64,000 bases of DNA from positions 121,690-185,689 of the forward strand of contig JAPLKI010000007.1 in NCBI GenBank assembly GCA_026388155.1, in the 5' to 3' direction. The DNA is from Elusimicrobiota bacterium (GTDB taxonomy: Bacteria > Elusimicrobiota > Elusimicrobia > Elusimicrobiales > UBA9959). Both the position numbers and the translations under genes were made by a program. Positions 7,954 to 16,457 of this stretch are shown in pieces (the first letter of the stretch is position 1; each line of letters begins with the position of its first letter). The notes beneath the pieces were generated by a model that had not been told where the DNA came from, searched no databases, and was given only the letters and a program-made list of their open reading frames with translations.

Positions 7954-9135
7954 CTAACCCAGCAAGCCGCCCATACCGGACTGCAAAGCCTTCAAGTACG
8001 GGACATACGAAAAAACGCGGTGGCGCCGCCGCCCGCTGATTTCTCCTACAAAACCCAGTTCCTTAAGATGCGCCAGTGTCTTGTTCGCTGTGGGGAAACT
8101 TAAACCCAACTCCGAACAGACGGCATTCACCGACAGCACACACCGCTTCTTAAGCAGTTCGTGCACCTTAAGCGCCGAAAACTTCGCCCGGCCGAGCCTT
8201 TGAATAGCCGCCTGGTGTTCATTGAACATAGCGATAAGTTTAGCCGAAGTCTCGCTTCCCTGTTCAGCCACTTCCGCCACGCCCTCCAGATAAAATGCCA
8301 GCCAGCCTTCCCAGTCGCCGCGCGCACGCACCCTGTCCAGGGCATCGTAATACTCCTGCCGCCGCTGTTTAAAGTAAAGGCTGAGATACAAAAGCGGGGA
8401 AGTCAGCGTACCCTCCGCTATCATAATGAACGGAATAAGGAGGCGCCCCAACCTGCCGTTACCGTCCAGGAAGGGGTGAATACTCTCGAACTGCGCGTGC
8501 ACCATTCCGGCTTTTATCAGCGTAGGCGTCCTAGTCGGCTCATTATGGATGAATTTTTCAAGAGCGCCCAAAGCGGGAAGCACTTCCTTCGGCGGTGGCG
8601 GCACGAAACGTGCGTTGCCGGGGCGGCTCCCTCCAATCCAGTTCTGCGAGCGCCTGAATTCTCCCGGCTCCTTATGACCACCCCGCCCGCCCTGGAGAAG
8701 GATATTGTGGATCTCCTTTATCAGCCGGAGGCTTACCGGCAGCATTTTGAGCCGCTTGAGCCCGTATTCCAGGGCTGACACATAGTTGGATACTTCACGC
8801 ACGTCATCTTCCGGGACTCCCGGAGCTTCCGCATTCTCGTACAGTAGCAGATCTGAGAGCGAGGATTGTGTGCCTTCTATCTGCGAGGAGAGTACGGCCT
8901 CTTTGCGTATATACGTATAGAGCAAAAGCTCTGGATTAGGCAACTGCGCCGTAACAGCGTCCAGCCGGCCGAGCGCTCTGCCGGCCCTTTCGGTCAGGGC
9001 CTGCAATTTCTCATCATATTTCAGCGGCGGCTTCGGAGGCAGCGGGGCTGGAATAAAGCAGTAATACGGCTCCGGCCCGGCTTGCTTTACAGCATAGCCT
9101 GCGCGGGGGGAATACTTTAGGGCATTGATATCCAT
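7954..9135 (-). CDS. Fic-domain AMP-transferase, class II, with winged helix
   Basis: The 393-residue protein carries the Fic core motif HPFLDGNGRLGR near residue 216, which transfers AMP (or another nucleotide moiety) to target hydroxyls. The inhibitory helix motif SSQIEG near residue 83 lies N-terminal to the Fic domain, so this is a self-inhibited class II protein. The last 70 residues look like a winged helix (VLSVNAVCSELGLSFPTANK), common in this DUF4172-less Fic group. Targets are unknown. It stands alone with its own terminator, typical of an accessory regulatory or toxin-like gene. Confidence 0.9.
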   Translation of the reverse strand: MDINALKYSPRAGYAVKQAGPEPYYCFIPAPLPPKPPLKYDEKLQALTERAGRALGRLDAVTAQLPNPELLLYTYIRKEAVLSSQIEGTQSSLSDLLLYENAEAPGVPEDDVREVSNYVSALEYGLKRLKMLPVSLRLIKEIHNILLQGGRGGHKEPGEFRRSQNWIGGSRPGNARFVPPPPKEVLPALGALEKFIHNEPTRTPTLIKAGMVHAQFESIHPFLDGNGRLGRLLIPFIMIAEGTLTSPLLYLSLYFKQRRQEYYDALDRVRARGDWEGWLAFYLEGVAEVAEQGSETSAKLIAMFNEHQAAIQRLGRAKFSALKVHELLKKRCVLSVNAVCSELGLSFPTANKTLAHLKELGFVGEISGRRRHRVFSYVPYLKALQSGMGGLLG

Positions 9136-10080
9136 AATTTAATTATAGCACGCTATCCTTTAATAAGCAATATGCTAATTAAACTTTAGCTAAATACCAT
9201 CGGACGCTGTTGAGGCGCAAGTTCTTCATTTGTAGCGCTGTTTCCGCCCCTGCAGGTTGTCATAAATAACAGTCCGGTTCAGCGCGCGCGGGAAATAATT
9301 TTCTGCGTTGTACGGCCGCCGAAGGCGGACGGGAGCGGCCAGCAGGCCGCGCATAAGGGGTGGACTTTGCGGCAGTCTTGCGCCGCTACGGACACAATTG
9401 GCCGTATCATCGGCTGATGAGTATGATAAACACCTCTTTTCTGCTGGAGCAGAGCGAGCCCGGAGCCGGCCCACCAATGGGCCGGCGTGTGGGCGAGCCT
9501 GCGGACCTCTTCTCGCGGCAAGGAGCAGTGCGGGGCCGCGCTTCGTGGCCACGCCTGCGACGACATCTCGCGGATAAGCTTCCCCGGACCGCAGATCTAC
9601 TGGCAGAAGGTGGAATTTATAAAGATTCCTCAGGATGTTGCGCAAAGTAGGTTCTAACTTCATCCTGAAAGCCACCCGCCTACTTTTGAAAATCCCCGAC
9701 GAGAAACTATGTCTTTCGTTTCTCGTTTATTATTTTCACCACGCCCTATTTGGTAGAATGCTCGAATCAGGGAAAATCAAACAACATATAGCCACTATAG
9801 TGCTCAATACTTCCTGCTGATAAGGGAAACTAAAAACATGATTACACTCAATCTCATGAACGGGTTTAAAACAGCTTGTCCATTTTTGTCATTAACTGGG
9901 GGGGATACTTTTTTACTTCGCTCGGCGTAAAAGCCGCCCTGATTGGCCCCGCATTACCTATATTTTAGCGGGGGATACTTTAAACCAGGGAATGGTCTAG
10001 TTTTTGGGGGAAGGTCACTTTTCAGTCAAGGGGATTCTAACTTTTTCAACCCTGCGTCTACCGGCGCACGGAATTAACCG
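9136..10080. other. Non-coding region with repeat debris
   Basis: No convincing gene is seen in these 945 bases. Overlapping frames occur on both strands at 9226-9675 but lack ribosome sites and recognisable domains. The AT-rich stretch at 9137-9190 probably holds the Fic promoter. The part from about 9690 is an intrinsic terminator resembling one at 12417. From 9890 to 10030 there are two copies of a GGGGGATACTTT motif, at about 9899 and 9970, which could be ends of a decayed mobile element. Confidence 0.5.
9700..9733 (+). terminator. Intrinsic terminator, repeat-family member
   Basis: CGAGAAAC at 9700-9707 pairs with GTTTCTCG at 9718-9725, followed by TTTATTATTTT. The same eight-base stem with a different loop occurs at 12417-12441. 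The flanking sequence (CCTATTTGGTAGAATG here, CCTATTTGCTAAGCTA there) is also related. Confidence 0.65.
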
Positions 10081-10593
10081 CTATTGATGTGCCAGAGAGT
10101 CGGAAAGTTTTTTGGCGGCGTTCTCCGCGAGAACATCCAGCTTGTAAACATCCGAACTTCGCTCGCTGACACCACCCACGATCTCACCTGTTTCGACTTT
10201 GATTAAACGTATTGTCAGCAGCACTTTTTTACCGAACGAGGAAAAACTCCCGAACGCCATTACATTGGCTCCGAGCATCTTCCCGACCTGGATCGCGGCA
10301 TTCTGGTCGACCACTCCCGACTGTCCTAATTTAAGTTCGCTCAGCATCTCTTCGATCCGCTGCCGCTCTACAAGCTTAAATCCTTTTTTAGCAGCCATCT
10401 GCGCTGAGATCAAGTCAGAAAGGGTAATACCGATGGAATCCAAGCTTTTATCCGCGCTGTTGTTTATAAGAGGCAGAATAGCTATAACGATGTCTGATCT
10501 GCCATTATCAAGGGCCCCGTGTTTTATAACTGTTTTTTGTCCGCCGCAAGAGACTATAAGCACTGACATAAATACAAGCAATTTTAAATACAT
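10081..10593 (-). CDS. CsgG/FlgO-like lipoprotein
   Basis: The 170-residue product has a lipoprotein signal with lipobox VLIVSCGG (Cys at residue 16). It is followed by a domain with IAILPLINNSADKSL, VERQRIEEMLSEL, and AIQVGKMLGANVMAFGSF. This is the pattern of CsgG-like and FlgO-like periplasmic domains, usually anchored in the outer membrane. The ATG follows AGGAAAAT. The gene lies 28 bases downstream of a larger gene with the same domain, so the two likely form an operon. Exact role unknown. Confidence 0.72.
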   Translation of the reverse strand: MYLKLLVFMSVLIVSCGGQKTVIKHGALDNGRSDIVIAILPLINNSADKSLDSIGITLSDLISAQMAAKKGFKLVERQRIEEMLSELKLGQSGVVDQNAAIQVGKMLGANVMAFGSFSSFGKKVLLTIRLIKVETGEIVGGVSERSSDVYKLDVLAENAAKKLSDSLAHQ

Positions 10594-10621
10594 ATTTTCC
10601 TGTGCCCGGTCCGGTTCGGGC

Positions 10622-11986
10622 TTATTCCTCGATATGGTAATCTCGCAAAGCGGTTTCCGTGGATACGACAGCCGTCCCCACAGTCGTCCCCACAGTCGTC
10701 CCCACCTCCGCTTCTAACCGGGACTTTATGATCCCGATCCCTTGGGCGAACCACGAGATGGTCACGGTCTTTGTCGAAGATTTCAAATTCACCCGACCTG
10801 AGAATTTCACTTTGCTCGTAGATTCGCTTTTTAGGACATAGCAGTCGAATGTGCCGGCCGGCACCGTAACCGTTTCAGTGCTGATCACCTGGTTTGTCCC
10901 ATCCAGTATGGTGACCGAATTCAGTCCGCTGGAAGCCACCGTTGTCATCGTCGCAATTGACACCCATTGTTTCCCGACTTCCAGGTCGTAGGGATAAAAC
11001 AGCTGCGGCGGGTCGTAGATGGACGTGGATATATATTCTTTCCCGCCACCAAGGCTGGTCACACTTTTGTTCCCCAGATAATATATCCCATCGGCCTTTT
11101 TTACATAATAGGAGTAAAGTTTTGTCTTTGCATCCGTGGGTTTCCCTTTGCCTATTGCCACGCTCCCTTCGACCTCATTGATATAGGTAAAGGCGGGAGT
11201 GCCGTTAAAGTTATCCTGCCCGCCGGCCCGGGAGGTATTCACTTCATGCGTGTTAATTATCGCCGATTGCGTCGTGTTATCGGATGTCCAATAATTGCCT
11301 TTGTTCATGGACAGGAAAATATCTATAAACCTATTTTTTGCGAGGGAGAACTTGGGGTCGAGTTTTGTCGCTTCACGCAGCTCTTTTACGGCTCCCTGCA
11401 GGTCTTTCCTGGCCTCAAGCAAAGCGCTCTGCCCGAAGTGCTGGTAAGCCTCAAGCGATTCCGTCGGCCTCACGCCCAGCTTCGCCAACTCTTCTTTCTT
11501 AAGGTCGATGTTCAGGTTTTCCGCAAGGCCCTTTACAATCTGGTCCTGCAGGTCAAAAATGTCATTCAGCTTCCCTGTCGCCTGCGCTGTCTGCAGGATA
11601 CCGCCGGATTCCACATCCACGAACCGCGCGGTAAGGCGGACTGTCTCCGCGTGTTTTTGGAACGCCCCCACCACCAGGACGCTGGCACCCATCAGTTTCC
11701 CCGCTTTAACCGCCGTTTTCTCGTCTATCGCCCCGGTCAGCTGCAGTTTCTGCTCATCCATCACTTTTCTTACCTGGATCCGCTCCACAAGCGCAAGGTC
11801 TTTGACAGCCAGCAGGCTGTTCGTGACGGTCTCTGGAATGCCCAGGGATAGCCAATCGAGGGCCGGGTCCTTACTGACATTTTCGAACGGCATTACCGCG
11901 ACAGTGTGCGTGACAGCGGAAAGACTAACTGGCAGGGATAAAAGCGCGAAGGCAAAAAACGAATTGCGAAAGAGTTTTAAGGGCAT
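10622..11986 (-). CDS. Secreted protein with TolB/CsgG-like N-terminus and C-terminal beta domain
   Basis: The 454-residue protein has a signal peptide (to about residue 24). A CsgG/TolB-like alpha-beta domain follows (VAVMPFENVSKDPALDW, then VERIQVRKVMDEQKL and AGKLMGASVLVVGAF). Next is a TPR-like helical segment (about 175-215) and a beta-rich C-terminal domain (about 240-430) resembling DUF3108-like periplasmic domains. The tail contains the tandem repeat VGTTVGTTVGTAV, encoded by a short repeated DNA unit near 10680. No function is assigned. The following CsgG-like lipoprotein gene is 28 bases away. Confidence 0.68.
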   Translation of the reverse strand: MPLKLFRNSFFAFALLSLPVSLSAVTHTVAVMPFENVSKDPALDWLSLGIPETVTNSLLAVKDLALVERIQVRKVMDEQKLQLTGAIDEKTAVKAGKLMGASVLVVGAFQKHAETVRLTARFVDVESGGILQTAQATGKLNDIFDLQDQIVKGLAENLNIDLKKEELAKLGVRPTESLEAYQHFGQSALLEARKDLQGAVKELREATKLDPKFSLAKNRFIDIFLSMNKGNYWTSDNTTQSAIINTHEVNTSRAGGQDNFNGTPAFTYINEVEGSVAIGKGKPTDAKTKLYSYYVKKADGIYYLGNKSVTSLGGGKEYISTSIYDPPQLFYPYDLEVGKQWVSIATMTTVASSGLNSVTILDGTNQVISTETVTVPAGTFDCYVLKSESTSKVKFSGRVNLKSSTKTVTISWFAQGIGIIKSRLEAEVGTTVGTTVGTAVVSTETALRDYHIEE

Positions 11987-12290
11987 AGTGTATTAATCAT
12001 AACATTTTAGGTTTGTTCATGGCGGGGACTAAAAAATACCGGTGTTTCACGATTATGAGGCGTTTTTCAAGGGATGTTGCCACTATCCCATGTCCTGCGC
12101 CCCACTTTTGCTTAAGTCCTACCTTTAACTGCGGTGTTGCGGTTTTAATCGCTTTTTCATCGCATATAGGGGTATTTTAAGCTCTTTCAAGTAAGTTTCA
12201 GAGTTACTGTAAAGAACATTGCGAGCCTTCAATTTGAACCCACGACCTTTAAGGAGTGGCAGATTACCGATAGCATAGTAGTTATGATTA

Positions 12291-12333
12291 AAAACCGTTC
12301 TAGGCCCCAAAAAGGGCCATTTTCGGCTAAATA
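12291..12333 (+). repeat. Dispersed repeat R1, copy 1
   Basis: About 43 bases, beginning AAAACCGTTCTAGGCC and ending TTTTCGGCTAAATA, closely match 16100-16143. The centre GGCCCCAAAAAGGGCC is a small palindrome. Both copies lie in gene-free DNA upstream of plus-strand genes. Confidence 0.65.
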
Positions 12334-12362
12334 CCAAGAATCACAGGATCGTGGGGGGTAAA

Positions 12363-12446
12363 GAAGTAGTTACAAAGTTCGTCCACTAAGGGACCCGGAC
12401 TTTTTAAAATTCTCGACGAGAAACGATGCTTTTGTTTCTCGTTTTT
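12363..12446 (+). repeat. Dispersed repeat R2, copy 1, with intrinsic terminator
   Basis: It begins GAAGTAGTTACAAAGTTCG and recurs at 15034 as GAAGCAGTTACAAAATTCG. It ends in an intrinsic terminator: CGAGAAAC (12417-12424) pairs with GTTTCTCG (12434-12441), followed by TTTTTATTTT. The two copies keep the general layout but have different terminator stems. Confidence 0.65.
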
Positions 12447-12533
12447 ATTTTCATTCCGCCTATTTGCTAAGCTATTTAAGTGGGGGGGAAAGGTCAGTTT
12501 TAATGTGGGGCAGCACATTTTCTGAAAATTTAA

Positions 12534-13925
12534 ATGAACTTAAATTTAGACAAGACATCCCTTGAACCAATCGCTGATATGTTGCGCTAGCGGAAAGAGA
12601 TACTCAAGAACAGCGACTTCTCATGTGAGCCGCTGCCTTTCAGTGAGTCCCGTGAGTGGCGATTCGAGGACGGAATTCTACGACACAGAACAGGCGGTTT
12701 TTTCTCCCTCGCGGGACTTGCAACACAGGCACGATGCGCACGACTGCACGCTAAAGAGCAGTTAATCATTTTGCAGCCCCAGCCCGCGATAAATGGTTTT
12801 CTATTCCGGCGGACGGCGGATCACCCGGAACTCCTATTTCAAGGGCGCGTGGAACCGGGCAATATCGACATCATGCAGTTGGCTCCTACTGTTCAGTCTA
12901 CTGAGGCTAACTACAAGCAGTTACATGGAGGACGAGAAACACCATTTGTGGATTGGTTCACGGAAAAGAAAATCGGGCAGGTGCTTATCGATGAACTACA
13001 ATCAGAAGAAGGTTCGCGCTATCACGGCAAATACAACCGCAATATAGTTATCGAGGTGCCTGCAAACCTCGAACTACCCCTTCCACCGAACTGCCGGTGG
13101 TACAGCGTTGATGCTCTGCGTACGTTCGTTGCAAGCAACAATATCTTGAACACGGACGCCCGCTCCGTATTGGCTTGCATGGACTGGGGCACCCTCGCCG
13201 AAAATGGCGGACCTTTTATCCGACACGCGCCCGGAACCTTTGGCGCGAGTTTGCGACAATCCTATTTTTCGAATGGTGCAGAAGAGTCACAAGGAATCTC
13301 TGAAACCCTGCGATGGCTGGCCCAACTGCGCGTTCAATGTTCGCTGAGATCCCGGATTCTGCCGATTACCGCATTAAAAAACTGGAAAATAGAACAGGGT
13401 GAAATCCGGGAAGAGTGTCGAGAAGCCGGTTTTGCTGCCCGACACTTCGCCGTAGTCGCGCGGGGCCGTGAAGTTTCCTCTTGGGATCAACCACTGATTG
13501 ACAGCGCTGGCGTGGGACTTGTTTGTTTGGTTGCTCAGCGGCGCTGCGGCATGCTGCAGTTCTTGATCAAGGCCAGCTATGAGATTGGCTTTCTTGAAGG
13601 CGTCCAGTTATCCGCTTCGCTGTGTATAAATCCCGGACAGACTGTTAGAGCCCAGAATCGGTTCGAATCTGAACTGTTCAGCCGCATTGAAAAGTCAAAC
13701 GGCGCGATCCTTCACATGGAATGCCGTCAATCTGAAGAAGGAGGGCGATTTTACCAGGATGAAAATCGATATCAGATCGTGGAATTGACAGAGGATGTCA
13801 TTCTGCCGGAATCAGAAGACTGCCGCTGGATGACTCTGGGTCAAATCAGGCAACTCATCAGTGTACCGGGAACCATAACTATTGAGGCGCGCGGAGCCTT
13901 GGCCGGTCTTCTGCACTGGATCTGA
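12534..13925 (+). pseudogene. NDP-hexose 2,3-dehydratase interrupted by an in-frame TAG
   Basis: Reading from ATG 12534 gives 464 codons, the usual length of the EvaA/TylCVI family, with the stop TAG at codon 19 (12588-12590). Everything before and after it is in one frame and looks intact. Repeat 1 has WRFEDGILRHRTGGFFSLAG and ends with LAPTVQSTEANY. Repeat 2 begins near LRWLAQLRVQ and has REVSSWDQPLIDSAG. The family removes the 2-hydroxyl of dTDP-4-keto-6-deoxyglucose on the way to 2,6-dideoxy sugars. With no ATG, GTG or TTG between the TAG and 12771, the rest would lack a third of repeat 1. Sequencing error, recent mutation or amber readthrough are all possible. Confidence 0.75.
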
Positions 13926-13956
13926 ACAATCCGCTGCTGCAAACACCGAGGGAATC

Positions 13957-14892
13957 ATGATTAATTTAGGCATCGTTGTCGTATACGTCGTACCCAAGTG
14001 GTATGAGGCTATGCTCACTCTTCACCTCCGTCAGATCGAAAGGCACACGCATATGCCTTACAATATATTCGGATGTGCTGTTCGAAGCTCAGCCGAGGCA
14101 CTACGGATACTGAGGTCTAACTCGAGCGTTCGGCTTTGCGAATGTTTGCCGACTACGGCCACTGGCAGTGGGGAGCACTCTCATTATCTCGAATGTTTAA
14201 CAAAAATCGCCATCGATGCGGGGGTAACACACGTTGTTACTTTGCATGTGGATTCATTTCCGATCCATGACGGCTGGGTTGATACGATGATGAACAAGCT
14301 TTTGGATCTATGCCCTTTTGTGACTGGTGAAGGAGCTAATACCGCCTGCCTCATGTTCAGTAGACAATTCTATCTGCGTTATCGCCCCACGTTTCTACCA
14401 ACAGATGCTGAGCGGAGCCAACCGTCATTCAGAGATTGCGTGTCTAAATGGAAACTGCGCACACACTCAGGGGTAGGATATGCATTCCGGGCCTACCAGC
14501 ACGGATTAGCCGCTTGTTACATGCCCGAAGTCCATAGAAAAAACAGCCTCGCATCGGTTTATGCTCAGCAGATTTTGCATTTTAACAGTGGATTCAGAAT
14601 AACTCGGCCCATCCGCTCGAAGGAACCGGGCCTCTGGTACTCGGCTTGCGCATCTATCTTGGCCGCCGCCTGCCATGTTTTCAGGGGCATTGTTCCGGCA
14701 AATACCCGACAAGCTATACGCAACCGACTGGGAAGGAAAATTTTAGAATCTATCGATCAACCAAGAATCTATCGGAGTTGTACCAGATTGTGTCTGGAAA
14801 GAGAGGCCCTGTTAGCCAACCCCGATGGATATATAGCTCAAATGTTGGCTCAGCCCAATAAAGCCTCACACCCGAAGAGTAAGGAAGAGTAA
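13957..14892 (+). CDS. Glycosyltransferase-like protein (GT-A type suspected)
   Basis: The ATG at 13957 follows CCGAGGGAATC; the longer frame would overlap the preceding gene. The 311-residue product begins MINLGIVVVYVVPKWYEAML. It has a candidate nucleotide-sugar site HVDSFPIHDGW near residue 99, where DSF could replace the usual DxD. It has no signal peptide. It starts 31 bases after the 2,3-dehydratase gene and probably shares its transcript, so it may transfer or help assemble a deoxysugar-bearing glycan. The family match is weak and the assignment is tentative. Confidence 0.5.
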   Translation: MINLGIVVVYVVPKWYEAMLTLHLRQIERHTHMPYNIFGCAVRSSAEALRILRSNSSVRLCECLPTTATGSGEHSHYLECLTKIAIDAGVTHVVTLHVDSFPIHDGWVDTMMNKLLDLCPFVTGEGANTACLMFSRQFYLRYRPTFLPTDAERSQPSFRDCVSKWKLRTHSGVGYAFRAYQHGLAACYMPEVHRKNSLASVYAQQILHFNSGFRITRPIRSKEPGLWYSACASILAAACHVFRGIVPANTRQAIRNRLGRKILESIDQPRIYRSCTRLCLEREALLANPDGYIAQMLAQPNKASHPKSKEE

Positions 14893-15211
14893 GAGCGGTG
14901 TTTTTTGGGGAAAGTTATCACCTTCTGCACGCAACCTCCCGATGAAACTTTATAAAGACCGCTCGAAGTCGTTTCCCCTGGCATCCCCCAGCCCATGCCC
15001 ACGAGATGTTGTTCTCAGGTCTGGGTGAGCAATGAAGCAGTTACAAAATTCGTCCGCCAAGGCGCCCCAGATTTGTAATTCCTCGATGACAGCCGCTCTT
15101 CGGCTGTCGTTTTTTATTGGGATTTAAATAAACAGGGTAAATGTTGTACAGTTTTAATGTGGTATAGGTACTGTGCTGGAATTAATGCCTAACATTTGAG
15201 TTTCCAAAAAC
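14893..15211. other. Non-coding region with repeat R2
   Basis: These 319 bases hold no gene. They contain the second copy of repeat R2 (15034-15115) with its terminator, and an AT-rich stretch at 15120-15205 that probably includes the promoter of the next gene. Confidence 0.5.
15034..15116 (+). repeat. Dispersed repeat R2, copy 2, with intrinsic terminator
   Basis: The first 45 bases resemble 12363 onward. The terminator is perfect: GACAGCCG (15088-15095), five-base loop, CGGCTGTC (15101-15108), then GTTTTTTATT. It likely ends the transcript of the glycosyltransferase-like gene. Confidence 0.75.
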
Positions 15212-16042
15212 ATGAGAAGAATATTGCCAATATCTTTTATGCTTGCCATCTCTAATTTTCCCGTGTGGTGTGCTGTCGATATAACCATGAAAGAGGACGG
15301 GAATGTAACCACTTATTCAGTAGCTGGTAAAGAAGTCGCAAGGAAGCTTTTCGATGACAATGGTAAGTTAATAAAAATGACCGGCGTTATACCCGATGGC
15401 ACCGTCAAACAGATGAAGAATGGAAAATTGTACTCCGTCGAATGTCGGAAGGGAAAATGTGACGGAAAAACCAAGGTATATACTACGGAGGGACGTCTTC
15501 AGTTTGAAGAGTCAACGAATGTTAATGGAGTAAAAGAATCTTTATTTTATGACTACCATCCTTCCGGAAAATTAAAAAGTATTATGCAGAGTGAAAATGG
15601 AAAAATTTCCTATCTTTCAAGCTACTACGAAACAGGCGATATTTCAGGCGAACATTGCTATTTTGGAGGCAAAAACGGAACTGTGACACACAAGACGTAT
15701 TATCCCGGAAAAATACTTCACCGTGAATTTACAACAAAGAAAGGCAAGATAAACGGTATTTTAAAAGCATATTATACGAATGGGAAACTTTCCAGTCGGG
15801 TGAGGGTAATGAATGGCAAACTTTCCGGGACATCATTACTGTATTATGAAACCGGCAGGATTTCCGCAGAAGAAACTTATACTACCAATAAGATAATTTA
15901 CAAGAAGGAATATGAGCCCGATGGACGGATCCGCATTGAAGGCCGGACTGATTGCAAAACAGCTGAAAACAAAACAGAACACTGTTTTTATATTGCCGGT
16001 CACAGGCCGATAACCACCTTCTCTCTGCCATTACTGCCTTAA
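15212..16042 (+). CDS. Secreted MORN-like (YwqK-type) repeat protein
   Basis: The 276-residue product has a short signal peptide (ending about VWCA at residue 21). It contains repeated units of the form Y-x-x-G-K-L, for example YDYHPSGKLKS, YYETGDISGE, YYTNGKLSSR and YYETGRISAE, spaced about 20-25 residues apart. This is the pattern of MORN-repeat variants in YwqK-like proteins, which form elongated beta sheets. Function unknown. Local base composition is more AT-rich than the neighbours, hinting at transfer. No SD is obvious before the ATG. Confidence 0.65.
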   Translation: MRRILPISFMLAISNFPVWCAVDITMKEDGNVTTYSVAGKEVARKLFDDNGKLIKMTGVIPDGTVKQMKNGKLYSVECRKGKCDGKTKVYTTEGRLQFEESTNVNGVKESLFYDYHPSGKLKSIMQSENGKISYLSSYYETGDISGEHCYFGGKNGTVTHKTYYPGKILHREFTTKKGKINGILKAYYTNGKLSSRVRVMNGKLSGTSLLYYETGRISAEETYTTNKIIYKKEYEPDGRIRIEGRTDCKTAENKTEHCFYIAGHRPITTFSLPLLP

Positions 16043-16099
16043 ACATTGCAGTGCACCACTTAAGAACTGAACAGGTATGAAAACCTTACATCCCGATTT

Positions 16100-16143
16100 A
16101 AAACCCGTTTTAGGCCTAAAAATGGCCATTTTTGGCTACTAAG
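16100..16143 (+). repeat. Dispersed repeat R1, copy 2
   Basis: It reads AAAACCCGTTTTAGGCC onward and matches 12291-12333 at most positions, including the palindromic centre GGCCTAAAAATGGCC. Confidence 0.65.
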
Positions 16144-16446
16144 CCACTCGCCTCTTTAAACAAAAAACGACAGTCAGAATTAGACTATGGAGTTCGAGAA
16201 GCGAACGACAGTTCCCCGCCCTGAGCCAGCCTAAGCGCGAAGGCCGAGCGGGAGAGGCGCGCGCACGGTGCGGGCGACGCCATGCCTGATGAGCCAAACC
16301 ACCGGCAGTACCCGCGAACCCGGGCCGTTTGCTCCATTAAACGCCTTTAGCTGAGATTTGACATCTTTGACATGACATTTCCGCTTTTCCGAATCATGAC
16401 ACTTTAACTTTTTCGCACTCTAAACCTTTTCAAACCAAATATGTAT

Positions 16447-16452
16447 TATAAT
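16447..16452 (+). promoter_or_regulatory. Candidate -10 box of the cyclase-TPR gene
   Basis: A perfect TATAAT sits six bases before the ATG at 16458, so a transcript starting about seven bases downstream would be leaderless for that ATG. Otherwise the second in-frame ATG at 16479 is the true start. No good -35 box at 17 bases was seen. Confidence 0.4.
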
Positions 16453-16457
16453 TATAT

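Larger units (their letters stand above)
11987..12533. other. Non-coding region with two dispersed repeats
   Basis: No gene is supported in these 547 bases. It holds a short tRNA-like fragment on the minus strand (12231-12272), a repeat at 12291-12333 that recurs at 16100, and a terminator-bearing repeat at 12363-12441 that recurs at 15034. The end of the region should contain the promoter of the 2,3-dehydratase gene. Confidence 0.5.
16043..16457. other. Non-coding region with repeat R1 and promoter-like sequence
   Basis: No gene is supported here. Repeat R1 copy 2 lies at 16100-16143. Two closely spaced TTGACAT-like boxes are seen at about 16358-16380. A TATAAT box lies at 16447-16452, six bases before the first ATG of the cyclase-TPR gene. 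Confidence 0.5.

Noticed and set aside
9226..9675. Overlapping frames of 89-149 codons on both strands
   Set aside because: No ribosome sites, no recognisable domains, high GC that opens frames by chance, and adjacent repeat debris.
9899..9981. Ends of an insertion sequence (two GGGGGATACTTT motifs)
   Set aside because: They are direct rather than inverted, and no transposase remnant lies between them.
10967..11851. 294-codon plus-strand frame
   Set aside because: Shadow of the TolB/CsgG-like secreted protein gene on the minus strand.
12363..15116. Integron attC sites
   Set aside because: The repeats lack the RYYYAAC/GTTRRRY pair and the two-box hairpin layout of attC, and no integrase is seen.
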